From Nectonema munidae (taxonomy: Eukaryota; Nematomorpha; Nectonematoida; Nectonematidae), in contig JAUIRK010000885.1 of NCBI GenBank assembly GCA_030549495.1, positions 1,054,001-1,118,000 on the forward strand: 64,000 bases of DNA. Direction: 5' to 3'. This document shows, one piece after another, positions 22,450-34,849 of the stretch (the stretch's first letter is position 1; each line of letters starts with the position of its first letter). The notes beneath the pieces were generated by a model. That model was not told the DNA's origin and ran no database searches. It was given only the letters and a program-made list of their open reading frames with translations. The translations under genes were made by a program, and so were the position numbers.

Positions 22450-24050
22450 AACAAATGTATCTATGTCTAAATTAGCTTTAGAAAAAAAAAGAATATTGAT
22501 AAGTAGAAATACTAGAGAACATATTTCTGTTTAAAACTTAATACGCCTAATTGCCTAGAAATTTGTTTAAAAAATGATATCACTAAATATTCTGCATTTA
22601 GCGAAGACAAAATAAACCCTCGCGTTATACCCACAGCACATGTGAGGATGCTTTCCTGCACACTGGTTGAAAACCCTGGCTTAATGAGATAAAATGAAAG
22701 CATGCATTTTGATTCCAAAATTAATTTGAAAAAATTTTGTATTATTTGATATAAAATAAGTAACGTTGCTTATAAATATTTTAACTACTACTCTGCACTA
22801 TTTATTATATAAATTTCTAAACTAATATTTTAATACGGTGTGCATATTCTATTTTTTTTTATATTTTTTTATAATTTTTTTTTTTATAAAATAATTAATT
22901 TTATTAATAAAGGCAAAAACGTAAAAATACAAATGGTAATGAATAGTGCTGTATTTGAAAAAAGAACAATTGAAATATCGCAGGAGTTAAAAAAAGAACA
23001 TTCAATGAACTTAAAGCACAATAAAAATTCAAATAAAGTTCAAAAACTTTATTTTCACAAAAATTTTCATCTGTTTTGTTTTAGATGAAAGTCCATTTTT
23101 CGAGATCTGCAATGAAGTACCATGTGTGTTGTTAAAAAAATACAAAAACATACATTTTTTGTTATTAATTAAAAAAGGAAACGCTAAAAAGGATTAAATA
23201 TTTCTTTCAATGTCTTTAAGGTATAAGCATTTTTGAAAAGACGCCATTCAAAGGGTTTTTTAGGGTGGGTTTTATGACTTTGGGTAAAATTGGCAACTTT
23301 GAAAATGCGTGAACTTTGCCCAGAGCTGTAAAGTTTTTTCTTTACGCATTAATGTGGAGTTGGCTGTGGGTCATCATTTTCAGGCAGGTTTACTGCTCAT
23401 TATCCCTCGCCAATGTTTCCTAGTAGGAGAACAAAGAACTTTTTGAAATTTGAAGAAGTGACCTAACTCACCAATTTTATAAAATCTATTTATCTCTAAT
23501 GATTTAATTAGTCATTTTGAAACATTCATATTCTGTTTATTGATCTGCTTTATTGAATATAAAAAGTGTTAAATATGTCTGTCCTTGAAAAATCAATGCT
23601 AGCATCATCAGTACAGTAGTGTGCATGGAAGATTATCCCCTTGCAGTGAGATCTTCTTGAGCACGGGAATCGTGTGTGGCACATCAACAGTGATTCAAGT
23701 TGAGAATGGGATCTGATCGATGTTTTGTAGCATCAGGAAGAGTAATTGGTAACAGATTGCTCCTATCTTTCTTTTACTATCTTTATAGCAATGTGTTGCG
23801 AACTTTGAGCAAGGTAAAAAGGCAAATATAGGCACACGTTTTATGATCATGACTTATTTATAAAATAGTACTATTATATGATATTTATCAATAAAGTACC
23901 AAACAATTCCTAAAATGAATGCTGTAAATTAACAGGGATGGACCGAAGACGGTGAATGGAGGATGCACACCGCCCTCCCCCTCTACCATAGAAAATGATA
24001 TATTTGGTTATTCTTATTTTACTTTCTTTACAAGAAAGCTCTAAGAACTG
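22450..24050. other. No gene recognised
   Basis: Short open frames only. The stretch 23230-23780 is less AT-rich than its surroundings but has stops in all frames and no motif I know. Confidence 0.35.
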
Positions 24051-24059
24051 TAGCTAAAG

Positions 24060-24668
24060 TAAGTAAGTTTTCTCACACAAATGAGTTGTTTCTCAGGTTC
24101 AACTTGATCAGACTCAAAGACTTATATCTGCAAAGAGTTGGCACTTTTCTCCTCTCATGTCTTGACTCTCCTCATCAACATTTTCAAAATTTAATCACTT
24201 ACACTACCAATGATAAATATTCCTTTAAAACTGTGTTAACTTTGGTGAAACCATCCTATCGACTTGCTTTATCTGTTTTGTGTGTGAAACATAAAGTTGT
24301 AGTCTTTTATGAAGAAAACAGAATGCTTCTAGCTGAATCTAGCTCGTCAATCAAAAAGTTCTAAAAATTATTTAAAAACTACGTTATTTCCCAATATGCA
24401 CAGCAAGGTCCCTGCAACGAAAAAAACTGTTACATATGCTTGAGTTCTTTCAACTAGTCCTTATTTATTTTTTTAGCTAGACATTCGATTTTTTTTCTCT
24501 TCTCTCTTTGTGACAAATCCTATAAGCGGTTTACACAAACCTTTGGGTTACACAAAAATTGTTAATTTTTATATCATTTCAAATGTTTTAATATGTCTCC
24601 TTGGTTTTTTTTTTCACTTTTCCAATTTTTCTATCTTTAATATGACAATAAACTTACTTACTTACTTA
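24060..24668 (+). mobile_element. Probable 5'-truncated LINE 3' end with CTTA tail
   Basis: The segment ends AATAAACTTACTTACTTACTTA (about 24647-24668): a polyadenylation-like AATAAA followed by short tandem CTTA units, the style of many non-LTR retrotransposon tails. The open frame at 24086-24364 (RFNLIRLKDLYLQ, then SSSSIKKF and, after a stop, KLFKNYVISQ) resembles the arrangement of LINE ORF2 C-termini, where a 'SSL-x-FKRxLK' end follows the reverse transcriptase. The tail abuts a truncated transposase at 24669. Confidence 0.4.
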
Positions 24669-26026
24669 TGGTGACCAAAATCGCTTCTAAAACCGGTATT
24701 ATTCTTGTTGTAACAGATAAATACTTTGAGAATTGAGAATATAGTAATCATAAAAACAAAAGTAGTTTTAGCATTTTTTATGAATTGTGACAATTCCATT
24801 TTAAACTCATTTTGAAACAAAAATTTTAAAAACATAAATTGCTTTGGACATCCATCTTGCATGGCTGACGGCACCAGATCTACAAAATAAAATTTCATTG
24901 CCATGAACTTCACCAATAAATATTAATGTGAGTTCTAGTAGGTCTTTATAATCATCTCTTATCTGATTATTTTGAGAAATATGATATTTGACAAATTTAG
25001 AAATTTCACAGCGATCATAATCAGAAATTTTATCTCTGCCTGTTATATACTTTTTTGATCTATTGCGTGTCAATTTTCCTTGAATTTTTTGAAGAGAATC
25101 ATATCAGGAACAGAAGTGGGTTTCATTAGTAAATCAAAACAACTCTTCAAAACTAGATCAAAAATATGGTGTCTACAAGGTAAATATAACAAATCATGTT
25201 TTACCATTTTTTGAATAATTGTGCATACACCATTCTTTTGACCTGTGTTGCTAGCTGTTGTATCAAAGCTTATCTTATCTAAAATATTACAATTTTCAAT
25301 TGCTTGATATATTGCTAATGTTTGATTTTCTCCAGAGCTTGATTTAATTTTGGGAATTTCCAGCAATTGTTTTTTTCCATGAAATGTTGTTATAATAACA
25401 ATTCTATTGAATTTTTGGCTTGATTCTAAAAACAGTTTTCCATCCCAATGCAAAATAATATCTTTGCATTCATTTAAATAGGAAGTTTGTCTAATATGAT
25501 CGGTCTAAATTTTTTTCTTAATCTTTTAAAAGAAGTGCGATTTATTATTAGATTTTCTGTAGAAAAGCATCAGCAGTGACATCAAAATATGCATTCCATT
25601 TCTGTCACTAATTTTGCATCTGTTAAAAACCTCAGCCAGATGGGGAGTAAAAAAATCGCAAGTTCCTCTAACATTTACTTTTTTAGCTTTAGTTGTTTTT
25701 TTCAAAGATACCGGGTGGACCTTTTTGACGTTGAAGATTCAGAAACTTTTTATCCTCTTTAATTTTTATTTGAGACAAAGCATCCAAATGGCCTATATCG
25801 AATAAATCATCTATTATTTCAACAAAGCTATCTGTTTTGCCTTTTCTTTGGCAGAAGATATGTTAACATTTTTTTGTAAATCTTTCCATTTTTCGTGGAA
25901 TTTAAGCAGCTTTTTAATACATTGGTCAATTCTTTTTGTGGGAATTCGAGCTTTCTGCCAAAAAATAAGAATTTCTTGAATTATTAATGCTGCACTTTCT
26001 TTTGCAGTGAGTTTTACAACTCTCAT
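24669..26026 (-). pseudogene. hAT-like transposase fossil, C-x-HH type (member 1)
   Basis: Read on the minus strand from 26026: VVKLTAKESAALIIQEIL, FWQKARIPTK and KLLKFHEKWKDLQKN at the N-terminus. DDLFDIGHLDAL, KEDKKFLNLQRQKG and FNRCKISDRNGMHIL follow. LHWDGKLF (near 25450), KISFDTTASNTGQKNG (near 25270), LLYLPCRHHIFDLVLKSC (near 25160) and GAVSHARWMSKAIYVFKIF (near 24840) come after. The D-TT-x-SN-x-G then C-R-HH arrangement parallels the second catalytic Asp and C-x2-H of hAT elements, so I infer a hAT-related RNase H fold. The family recurs in arthropod and cnidarian genomes as I recall. The gene has several frame changes and is cut off at its 3' end by the LINE tail at 24668. Confidence 0.7.
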
Positions 26027-26400
26027 ATTATTATAAAAAAATACGCATAATGCCTGACGATTTGAAGGTAATTTTGCTGCAACAAAATTTCTTCAAGATA
26101 AAAATTCGAAATTACTTTCCGTTTTAAAATGTAGAGAATTTGAAGGAAAAATCAAAATAGTTTATTAAAACTAAATCTAATCAAAACAAAAAAATATAAA
26201 AATGTTTGAATTAAATTACAATTTCAATTTTTTTTATTTTTTTGAATATATCTCAATGGATAAATTTAAAGTGATTGAGGGTCCATTTATACTTAACCAA
26301 ACTCTATAAAATTTTAGAAATAAAAATTTTACCTAAAAAGAAACAAAATTTTGGGTTGAGAAACTTTTTTTTTTACAAGAGTCAAAAAATAAGAGCTACC

Positions 26401-26935
26401 CTAATATACATATTCTGCGTAAACGCAAGGCTGAGACAAGTTTGCAGCATCCATCATTTCATCAATCTGAGTAAAAAAGTTGGAAATCGGATTCAGAATA
26501 AATAAAACCATCTCTGACATGTCATCAGACATCTCTCCTATTAGCCTTCTAACGGTATCTTTTGACAGGAAGATAAGCTTCAACTTTACAACTTCAGAAC
26601 TTAGCACATTCAATATATCTTAGCAGCAAGGTAATATCAACTGTTCTGCTATGTTGTGGGTCTTTTTGACAACAGATATTTTTTTTGAAACTTTTCAAAC
26701 CATACTTAATATTTTGCAAAAACATTCCTGTTATTTATCAAACATGAATTTGTGCAATCGTTCAGCCAATAATTTTGTTTACCGAAACCGAGTGTTTCAC
26801 TACCAGCGCAAGCTTCACTTGATGGGCTTTAAAAAAGTGGATGCTAGAACACAAAAGACACTTATGTTCCTCTTCCCCACCAGACTTTGGAGTAAAACGA
26901 AATTTCAAGTGTGAGTCGTCATATTTCATTTTTTT
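26401..26935 (-). pseudogene. hAT transposase fragment, ZBED5/FAM200-like (copy 2)
   Basis: The minus strand reads MKYDDSHLKFRFTPKSGGEE and HKCLLCSS (about 26930-26850), the N-terminus and first Cys pair of a ZBED5-type BED finger. Worn sequence follows, then EQLILPCCKDILNVLSSEVV (about 26655-26595), IFLSKDTVRRLIGEMSDDM, and FFTQIDEMMDAANLSQPCVY (about 26470-26415), which stands where FALQLDESTDVANLAQLLVY is usual. The first catalytic region therefore survives in altered form. The rest of the catalytic core is not visible. This is more diverged than copy 1 at 21770-22295. Confidence 0.75.
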
Positions 26936-27234
26936 TAGCCATTAAGAAAAATGCACATTTACAAGTTAGGCTTGAAAAGCAATAAAAAAAATAGTACTCA
27001 ATTCAAAGACTAATTTATTTATTTTTTTTTAATGTGATTTATTGGTAAAAAGGTAAATGACCAAATATGGGTGCAATATTTTGTGAAAAACGATTTAATC
27101 AGTGTCCCCTTCTCGATCCCCATTAAACTACTTCGCGGCATGTGGATTCCACTTAGAAAACCACTAACCTAGAAGGTTGATGTAATCAGAATTACAAACA
27201 AGGTAATTTGACTTCATAAAATCTGTGCAGTTGT

Positions 27235-27250
27235 GGGGGGGGGGGGGGGG
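27235..27250 (+). repeat. Run of 16 G
   Basis: An uninterrupted G16 in a region otherwise about 70% A+T. Confidence 0.95.
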
Positions 27251-27439
27251 ATTGAGAACTTACAGTGCAGGTATAATGTCAGGTAATAATCGTGGTGTGT
27301 TCATTGGACAAAAATTCTTTTACAATAAATTCGAAAATGATGTAAAAAAAAAGTTCGCCTCTCAAAAATTTTGAGGATGTGCGCACTTGCGACTGAGGTA
27401 CGTAAATTGAATTTAAATTCATATGAACATTTTTTAAGT

Positions 27440-27560
27440 TGTCGATGTCGCATACAAGGTAAGAAATATTTGTACAGATGAATGGATTGTGACGTTCTGG
27501 AATCGATCCGAGATAGCCGGATCAAAACTCTACGCCTTTAACACTTGCTATCTAATAAAG
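27440..27560 (-). repeat. tRNA-like SINE head, second type
   Basis: The minus strand reads TAGCAAGTGTTAAAGGCGTA (A-box-like) and, about 20 bases on, CGGATCGATTCCAG (B-box-like). The spacing fits a tRNA-derived pol III promoter. The rest does not fold into a full tRNA by eye, so a SINE head is preferred over a gene. Confidence 0.4.
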
Positions 27561-27869
27561 TAATCATTTAAAAATATTAAAACAAATAAGCTAAAAATAT
27601 TATGCTTTTGAAAAAAGCTTCAATGTTGTCTATTTTGAAGAGCTGATATAAAAGTAAAAGAGAGGCATCCTAAGATTTATTGATTTATAGGTTTGACAAA
27701 AAAAAACTTTGTGCATAAAAATAAGGATGCAATATGACTTGAATGTTATAAAAAATGATAAATAAGCTGTAAAAAGTCCTCCTCCAGTTATATTATTTAC
27801 TGAGAGTTGAAATTTTAAGTTTTACTTTCCTACTATTTGCTGGAATCAAGGCCGAGTACATTGTTCATG

Positions 27870-28340
27870 GTCAATAGGATCTAAGGGTATGAATTTGGCA
27901 AGAGGGGTGATTTTTTCACCGCGATATTTTCACTCACGCAATTAACATAAGGGAGTGTCAATTTGGCAAACACGGCTGCAAAATAATCATCCTGTAAAAA
28001 GATCAAAGTAGAGGTTATTATTTGGCAAGGAGTTGAAATTTCACGTTACACAGGTTTTAATATCCAAATTATAAACGTTTATGATTATAAACTTTCGAAA
28101 GAGAAAATCGGAGAAGACGATGGATGGCTTTATTTTTTGTTTAATTAAGTTAAATGTGGAAGTTTTAACTTTTTGGACGTTAAAGGACAATTCGATCTCA
28201 AGAAAATTCGGATTTTGAACCATTCGTCCTCCAGACAATTCAGACTCTAATTCAATATTATTTAGAAGCCGAATTGTTCAGAGGCAGAATTATCTTCAAG
28301 GCGAATTTGTCAAATTTCATCCAAGTTTAGAATACGTGAC
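27870..28340. repeat. Degenerate short tandem motifs (ATTTGGCAA and AATTCGxxC)
   Basis: ATTTGGCAA recurs at about 27894, 27961 and 28021. Worn GACAATTCGATCTC, GAAAATTCGGATTTTG, ATTCGTCCTCCAGACAATTC and CCGAATTGTTCAGAGG units follow at 28180-28300. These resemble the tandem units in the foldback ends at 48.7 and 49.2 kb in style but not in sequence. No clear paired end. Confidence 0.35.
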
Positions 28341-31300
28341 AAAAAAGCATAATTTCAAGACGAATTGTATTTTAGATCTAAGACTTGAATTTATAAATCA
28401 AGATAGCTCAGCGTTATCAGTAATACAGATTTAATCAGCTCGCTTTAAGTACAAGAAATGTATTTAGTTTGCAAATTAGATGTATAATTAGTCAGTTATG
28501 TTTTGAATTTAGTTAATTAGTAAATTCCTTTCTTTTACCAAAACTACTTAATTCTATTCGATTAAAAATTTATGAAGATAAAAACTTTATAAATATTTTA
28601 GCATTTACTTGAGAGCATACACGCTGAATGTAATAATTATGTGAAAATAGAAAATTAGATAATATATACCCAATTCCATATTTTCATTTAAGAATATAGA
28701 TTGAATTTAAGAATGTGTTTTTAAATGTGTCAATGTTATACTATTATGTTTAATTTATGAAGTAAACTGCAAAAATGATTTCTTGCTTTTGGATACATAA
28801 TCGATATAGTCAGATACATCTTTTAAAATCATTGTAAAGTTAAACGATAAAATTTACTTGTTATACACTTTTTTGGCTTTTTTCTTATATGGCTTTTGCG
28901 TTCCAGTCATTTAAAAAGAAAGAAAATTCTTCATTTTAGTCTAAAATTAAAAAAGTATAGATAACATACTGAGTAAAAATAAGCAGTTTAACTTTTAACT
29001 TTCCTTTTAACTTTAATACTAACATTAGAAATTTATGAAATATGAGAAAATAGACAATAATTTTGATAAACTACTATAATTAAAATATATTTAAAATTAA
29101 GTTTTTGTCGCTAAAAGTAGATAACGTCAGGTTTTTTCCACCGAGAAGGCACTACTCCACCGCTTGTAGTCGAACTATGGGCAGGGAAGGTTTAATGTTG
29201 GATTCGAACCGAATGACTTGTGGTATCGAAGCCTTATATAAAATTTTGTGAGAAGAAAATATGCAAACAATCAAAAAATACGTTTTGCTGGTTTTTAAAA
29301 TAATATAGTTACATAAGACGCAATAAAAAATTGGTTAAAAATCTGAGACAAACCAGATCAATAATATATGGAGAATCTTTGAGCTTTATACGTAAATAGG
29401 GAAGTATTTCAAGGTATTATAATTAGGATATTTTTCAATAGGGTTTGGAAAACCTCTTTATCAAAATAAAGTAGATATTGGCAGAAAAGATTCCAAGGTG
29501 TGTCTTTCTTTGTATTTACATTATGAATTATTGACAAAGCCAAATTTAAGATGGGTATTTTGCAAGTATTCAAATAAATTTTGTAAACTCTCTGGTTAAA
29601 TGCCGAAACAAGTGATTGACATTAGTATACAATTATTATGACATGATAATTCAACTTGATATATATGTATATGCTCTCTATTTTTTATTTTGTTAATGTC
29701 CAAGAAGATGCATAGAAGACTTTGAGTTTCTTTTGATTGGTGAGTAGAAAATAATATAAAAAAGTCAAAACATTTGAAATGTTATTATATTTGAGGAAAT
29801 ATAGCAGCAAAATGAAATGACATTTTAGAGAAATTCCTATATTTTATTAGGCATATATTAAAACACGAAGAGAAAAGTATTAATGTGAGTTCTGTTCTAA
29901 TATAGTTTGGTGGAAATTTTAAAGGAAGCATTAAATATCAATTAGCTTTAAAGCAAGGATATTCGATTAGGAAGATAACGCATTTCCATACGAGTCGGAA
30001 CATGAATCATATCATTAGAGAAAAATACTCCATTTAGAGAAAAGATATCTTAAAGAATGCTTTGATAAACAGATGTCTCTTTAAATTATTATAGTAGAAG
30101 TGAGAATCTAGTAAGAAAATTTTAAAGATAGAAGTGAACATTTTAATCGTTTAATTAACCAACACCGAAAAATTATTATCTAAATAGCCATCCAAAACGA
30201 AGAGACTCGGTAAACCATTTAGGAAAGGGAATCATTTGATTGAAAATCTAAATAACATATTGACTAATCAAAAAACGATATTTACATAATTAGCTAACTT
30301 ACGAATACCTATAGACTTTTCTAAAATGCTGCATTTTCAAATACACGCTGCGAAAATTATTCTTACGCGTAAAGTAAAATTTTCGTCATAAACGCCCTTG
30401 TTTGAGCACATTTTTTATATGAATAGTTTTTGTAAAAAGCTTCCTTATATGAGAGCCATTTAAAAACTGTTTAAAACTTGCTCTTCGTTCATTGACTCTT
30501 GAAATTTTACAAAAGCTAGATTATACACTATTAAGTTGCCTTTTGTTGACGTAATAACTTGAGCTTCTTGTACACAAACTCTATAAAATAAGACTATTAC
30601 CGTGTTTTAGAAGAAGTGTTAAAGTTCACTTTTAACTGTATTATTTATTATAATCGAAGACATCAAATTTAAACAAATATTTATATTTTTCAGATCAAAC
30701 AATTCTTTTTAATATCATGTCATAAAGACGGGCGTATTGTCTGGGTATTGCATGTTTACATTTCCATATCGTATATTTCATCAACTCTCCTTTTCATCCT
30801 GTCTTTAATCTCTTGTAAATGTTAGACTTGCTTTATATAAAATGACATGTTAAAAAGTAAATTACATTGATTATATTATAAAAACAAAAATTGATTTATG
30901 CGTTTATGCGCTCAAATTTCAAACTATAAAATAGAAGCATTTCAAAAATGTAGAAAGATCAAGATTCTGATCTTGAAAATTTCTAGTCATGTCTCACATA
31001 TAACATTCAATCAGATTTTGTTAAACTTGAATTTAATCCCAAAAGATTTGATTCTTCAATAAAACAAGTATAAATCAACAATAGGATTCAAATTCATATC
31101 TCTTAAATTTATCAAACACTGTACCATAAAAAGAATGATTTATTAAAACAGTAATTGTCTCGATAAAAATATTGAATGAATTCGCTTTAACTTTTCGAAG
31201 CAAAACGAAATGTTCGTAGGCAATCAGAATACATTTTTTTAATTCGATGTAAAGAAAAAAAACATCAGAGACGAGAAGAAATGATAAGATACGATGTAGT

Positions 31301-32150
31301 TTCCCTTTTTAATTAGATCAGCCTGGATCTTGCAAGTATGGTATTGTTAAAAATAAAATATACGAAGAATAATTATCCAAATATTCTATATTTACCACCA
31401 ATCATAACACTCTGCAATCTTTGGATTTAATTTTTAACAATAATTCCGATATTTTTAATCACATCAACAAACAGGTGGATTAGAGATGGGAAATCCTGTT
31501 TTTCTGGATATAGCAAATTTATACATGGAATATACTCGCACTTTTTTGAGAGTTAAATTTTTTTTAGCCATTATTAAAAAATTCTTCCAAGTTTTTTTCA
31601 ATTTCCTGACTAACTTTCAGGCAAAATATCTGCGGTAACCCTCGCAAGACCGTAATTTTTTACTCCACGCTTTTTTTTAATGATGAAATTTGTATAGAAA
31701 AATATATTTGACCCCATCAAAAATTTTTTACTTAGTTTTCATCTCAATTATTTGAGAATAAAAAATACCATCTGATGTGTTATTTTTGAAATTTTAGTTG
31801 TTTTTATACTTCGTGTTGAATTAGTAGATGGCGTTAATTAATATTTTTCAATATAAATTTTACTTAGTTTCGTAGCAAGAGGAGAGCCAGGCCTATCCTC
31901 CGTTAAAAAATAAATACACAAACAGTCCAAATATAATGCTACGTTCATTATCTAAATCACTATGTTGTCTTCTATTTGAAAATGTATGTGAAATGTGTGA
32001 ATTTTTTATTTCTCAGTGTGTTGTTATGATTTGACTAGAGCACTTAAAATGACAGCAATTTTTTGAATGCATCGTAATTTCTCAAAGATTAAATATTAGA
32101 AAAACGTCTGAATTTTTGGTTCATCTTATTTTTCTATTGCCGTTATCGCA
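28340..32150. other. AT-rich stretch without genes
   Basis: Except for the SINE at 29124-29235, no gene, RNA or element end is visible. This is the longest featureless part of the window and is probably intron or intergenic spacer. Confidence 0.5.
29124..29235 (-). repeat. tRNA-headed SINE copy 3
   Basis: The plus strand reads TCAGGTTTTTTCCACCGAGA, AGGCACTACTCCACCGCTTG, TAGTCGAACTATGGGCAGG and GTTGGATTCGAACCG. The minus-strand B box is CGGTTCGAATCC, close to the pol III consensus. It matches 53508-53665 block by block. Confidence 0.8.
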
Positions 32151-32164
32151 TCCAAGAGATGAGT

Positions 32165-32245
32165 AATCCTATGCCAAGATTGGGAATCGAGCTAAGACGA
32201 CTGCATCAATGCCAAACGCTTCAACCGCTCTCCTAAAGCAAAATT
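32165..32245 (-). repeat. tRNA-like sequence, probably a SINE head
   Basis: The minus strand gives GGAGAGCGGTTGAAGCGTT, GGCATTGATGCAGTCGTC and AGCTCGATTCCCAA. A- and B-box-like blocks are present at tRNA spacing. The acceptor stem does not close, so an intact tRNA gene is unlikely. Confidence 0.45.
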
Positions 32246-32834
32246 AAGGGTTATCGGAGGTACAAATACTAGAAAAGACTCCTACGTTTGAATTTGCCGA
32301 TCATTACACAAACTATATCTGGATTACTTATCTAATCACTAGGGCAGTTAAAAGTCAATATAGTCAAATCTTGATTTCTAATAGCACTTATTCTAAAACA
32401 CGTAAATTGTCTTGTTTAATAAAGTTTGTGTAAAAGAAGTCCAAGTTATTAGGTCAACAAAGTCAACTTTCTATTAATAGGTCCACTTTTTTTAATAATC
32501 CATTTTTTATGAGTAATGTAAGTATATTTTTGCTTTTATATACATGAAGACTTCACAAAGCAACTAAAAAATAGATTATTTTATTTTTATAATAATTTGA
32601 GAGATCATCTTTAAAATAGATAAAAATGTCGACTCGTCTATTCTCGCATATAAATAAAGTAAGTGAAAAGCGTAAATTTCGAATCTTACAATGAAAGATG
32701 GATGCATTTGATTTATATAGAAATATCGGATTTGGAGATGATGAACGTGGCATTATGATAATCGAGATGGAAAAACGAATTAATAAAAACGAAACCATAA
32801 ACATAGGAAAAAAAGAAATACATCTACGCATACG

Positions 32835-33107
32835 CAGGGCCGGCCCTAGTGTTCGCGGGGCCCTATGCAAAATTGATTGCGCGGGGCCCAGTGTGGGTAG
32901 GAAAAAAGATTAAAAGTGAGAAATAAGATTTTGAAAAAAAGAAAAGGGATTTGTTTTATTACTTTTTCATTAACACAAAATGACGATCAAATTAACTTTA
33001 CTTTGCGAACCTTGCATTTAGCGAAATCATACAATATATCATCAAAAAATGAGAAGCGCGGGGCCCACTGCGGCCGCATAGGTTGCAGTGGCCTAAGGCC
33101 GGACCTG
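32835..33107. mobile_element. hAT MITE, GGCCGGCC family
   Basis: The left end is CAGGGCCGGCCCTAG and the reverse complement of the right end is CAGGTCCGGCCTTAG. Sub-terminal GCGCGGGGCCCA-type motifs occur at both ends. The flanks CGCATACG and CGCATATA agree at six of eight bases, and the right one merges into an (AT)n microsatellite at about 33111-33126. Confidence 0.8.
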
Positions 33108-33129
33108 CGCATATATATATATATATTCT

Positions 33130-34480
33130 CTTCTCTGCCATATGCAACAGAGAGGGGAAAGATAAATTTAAATGATTAAAAAGCTTTTGTCTAAAGAATG
33201 CCTTTTCAAAAGAGAATACTTAAAAATATTATATGGTATCTTATAAATATATTATTATTAATAATAATTGTGAAAAGTGGTTATAGAATAATTTTTTAGT
33301 TCAATTTTTTTGTAAATAAAGTTTGGTCAAGTTTTGAAAAATTTATAGGTCAAATTTTGTTGCCCCTACTAATCGCCACTATATTCCAAGAGTCCCTTCA
33401 CTTTACAAAAGACCCGTTGTAACATGTTCAACTGAAGAAGATAAACAAAGAAGAATGTCAACTAATTGATAAAATTTTGAAAACTTACTTCCTTCAAAAT
33501 TCTAAAAAAAATAAATACTTTCAGGGACAGATTTTGGCGGATAAATCTATCAAGGGCCAAATTTTTGATTATAAAAATTGCTTCTACTTATAAAAACTTT
33601 TTCTAGTAAGAGATATATGAAAAGTCCTTCCTATTAATTTTACATGTAACTATTTAAGAATATTTTCGAGGTAGACACAAAAAATAGCAATCATTTAATA
33701 GGTGATTTTGAATTATTATAACTTATAAGTGAAAATCAACTATACAGAAAATCTATATTTAAAACATAATATATTGACTTCAAATTTGGGTATGCATTAA
33801 GAAAACGATTTGAACATGAAGGACGAAATTACATTTACAACCGCATTTAGCCCGCTAGCGTATGCATTCACATATGTGCTAAAGTATAATTAAAAAATAA
33901 AAATCGCTTTCTTTGAAATCTAATTATGATATAACGATGAAAGTAATTGAACGATTTTTATAAAGCCTTATTTTATAAATCATAAAAATAAATCTGTGGC
34001 AAATTTAACTCAAAAACTACGTTTATCAGATAAACTTACTACAATGTAATTCTGTCCACATCTGCAAAACTTAACAAAAATTATCTGAAAGTATCGAACA
34101 ACGTAAAAATTACACATCTAACTACTTTACATTATTAATTAAAAAAGAAAAAAGTTAACATTACAAAATTAACATCAAACACAGGGGTAAATCAAAAGAA
34201 TCGCGTAAATCACAAAGAAGAATTCTTCTAATTCTGTCTTCATCAAGAATTACAACAATGGAAATTGAAGATTTTTCCATTTTTTCTAAAACCAAGCATG
34301 CTAAGAAGAATTCTGTAATTTGAAGCTTTCCATTAGATAAAAAAGGAGAGTTCAATAAATGAGAATATAGATATCTCTATGGATATACGCAATAATTTAC
34401 ACTTACATTTATCTAATCGTATTGATTTTTTTATTTCATCTTTTTAAAATTTTTATCGTCTATTCTATTTCGCAATTCTG
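33130..34480. other. Non-coding AT-rich stretch
   Basis: No gene, RNA or repeat end recognised on either strand. Confidence 0.45.
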
Positions 34481-34499
34481 CAATTCAGTTTTCGATTTT

Positions 34500-34840
34500 A
34501 GTAAGATAAAATAGAATTGCAAAAGGACAAAATATAATGGTAAAAGACAAAATATAATGGTAAAAGACAAAATATAATTGCAAAATGTCAAATATAATGA
34601 GAATAAAACAGGTTAAAGGTAAAATTGTAAATTAAGGTAAATAAGGTTTAATTGGTATTGCGTGCATGCAAAAACTCTCTTTATCTCTTCTACGTTACAT
34701 TTTAATTTTCACATACTTTCGATGATGAAGTGTGTTTTACGATTAAAAGACAAAATATTATTGTAAAAAGATGAAATTTGAAAAAGGACAAATATAATTG
34801 GAAAAAGAGCGAATAGAATTGTAGAATTATTTTTATACTT
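34500..34840 (+). repeat. Minisatellite with units near AAAGGACAAAATATAAT
   Basis: Units such as GGTAAAAGACAAAATATAAT (two adjacent exact copies at about 34539-34578) and worn versions occupy 34500-34600 and resume at 34745-34825. Between them lies a 93-bp insert (34652-34744) that is identical to 38501-38593, so the array was split by or rebuilt around that insert. Confidence 0.75.
34652..34744 (+). repeat. 93-bp exact direct repeat, copy 1
   Basis: It runs from TTGGTATTGCGTGCATGC to AAGTGTGTTTTACGATT and is base-for-base identical with 38501-38593. The similarity stops abruptly at both ends. It lies inside the minisatellite at 34500-34840. Confidence 0.95.
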
Positions 34841-34849
34841 TATATATGC

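Noticed and set aside
23230-23780. Less AT-rich stretch considered as an RNA gene or exon
   Set aside because: Stops in all frames and no recognisable RNA fold or conserved box. Nothing positive supports a call.
32165-32245. Functional tRNA gene
   Set aside because: A- and B-box-like blocks are present, but the stems do not pair well and no acceptor stem closes, so a SINE head is more likely.
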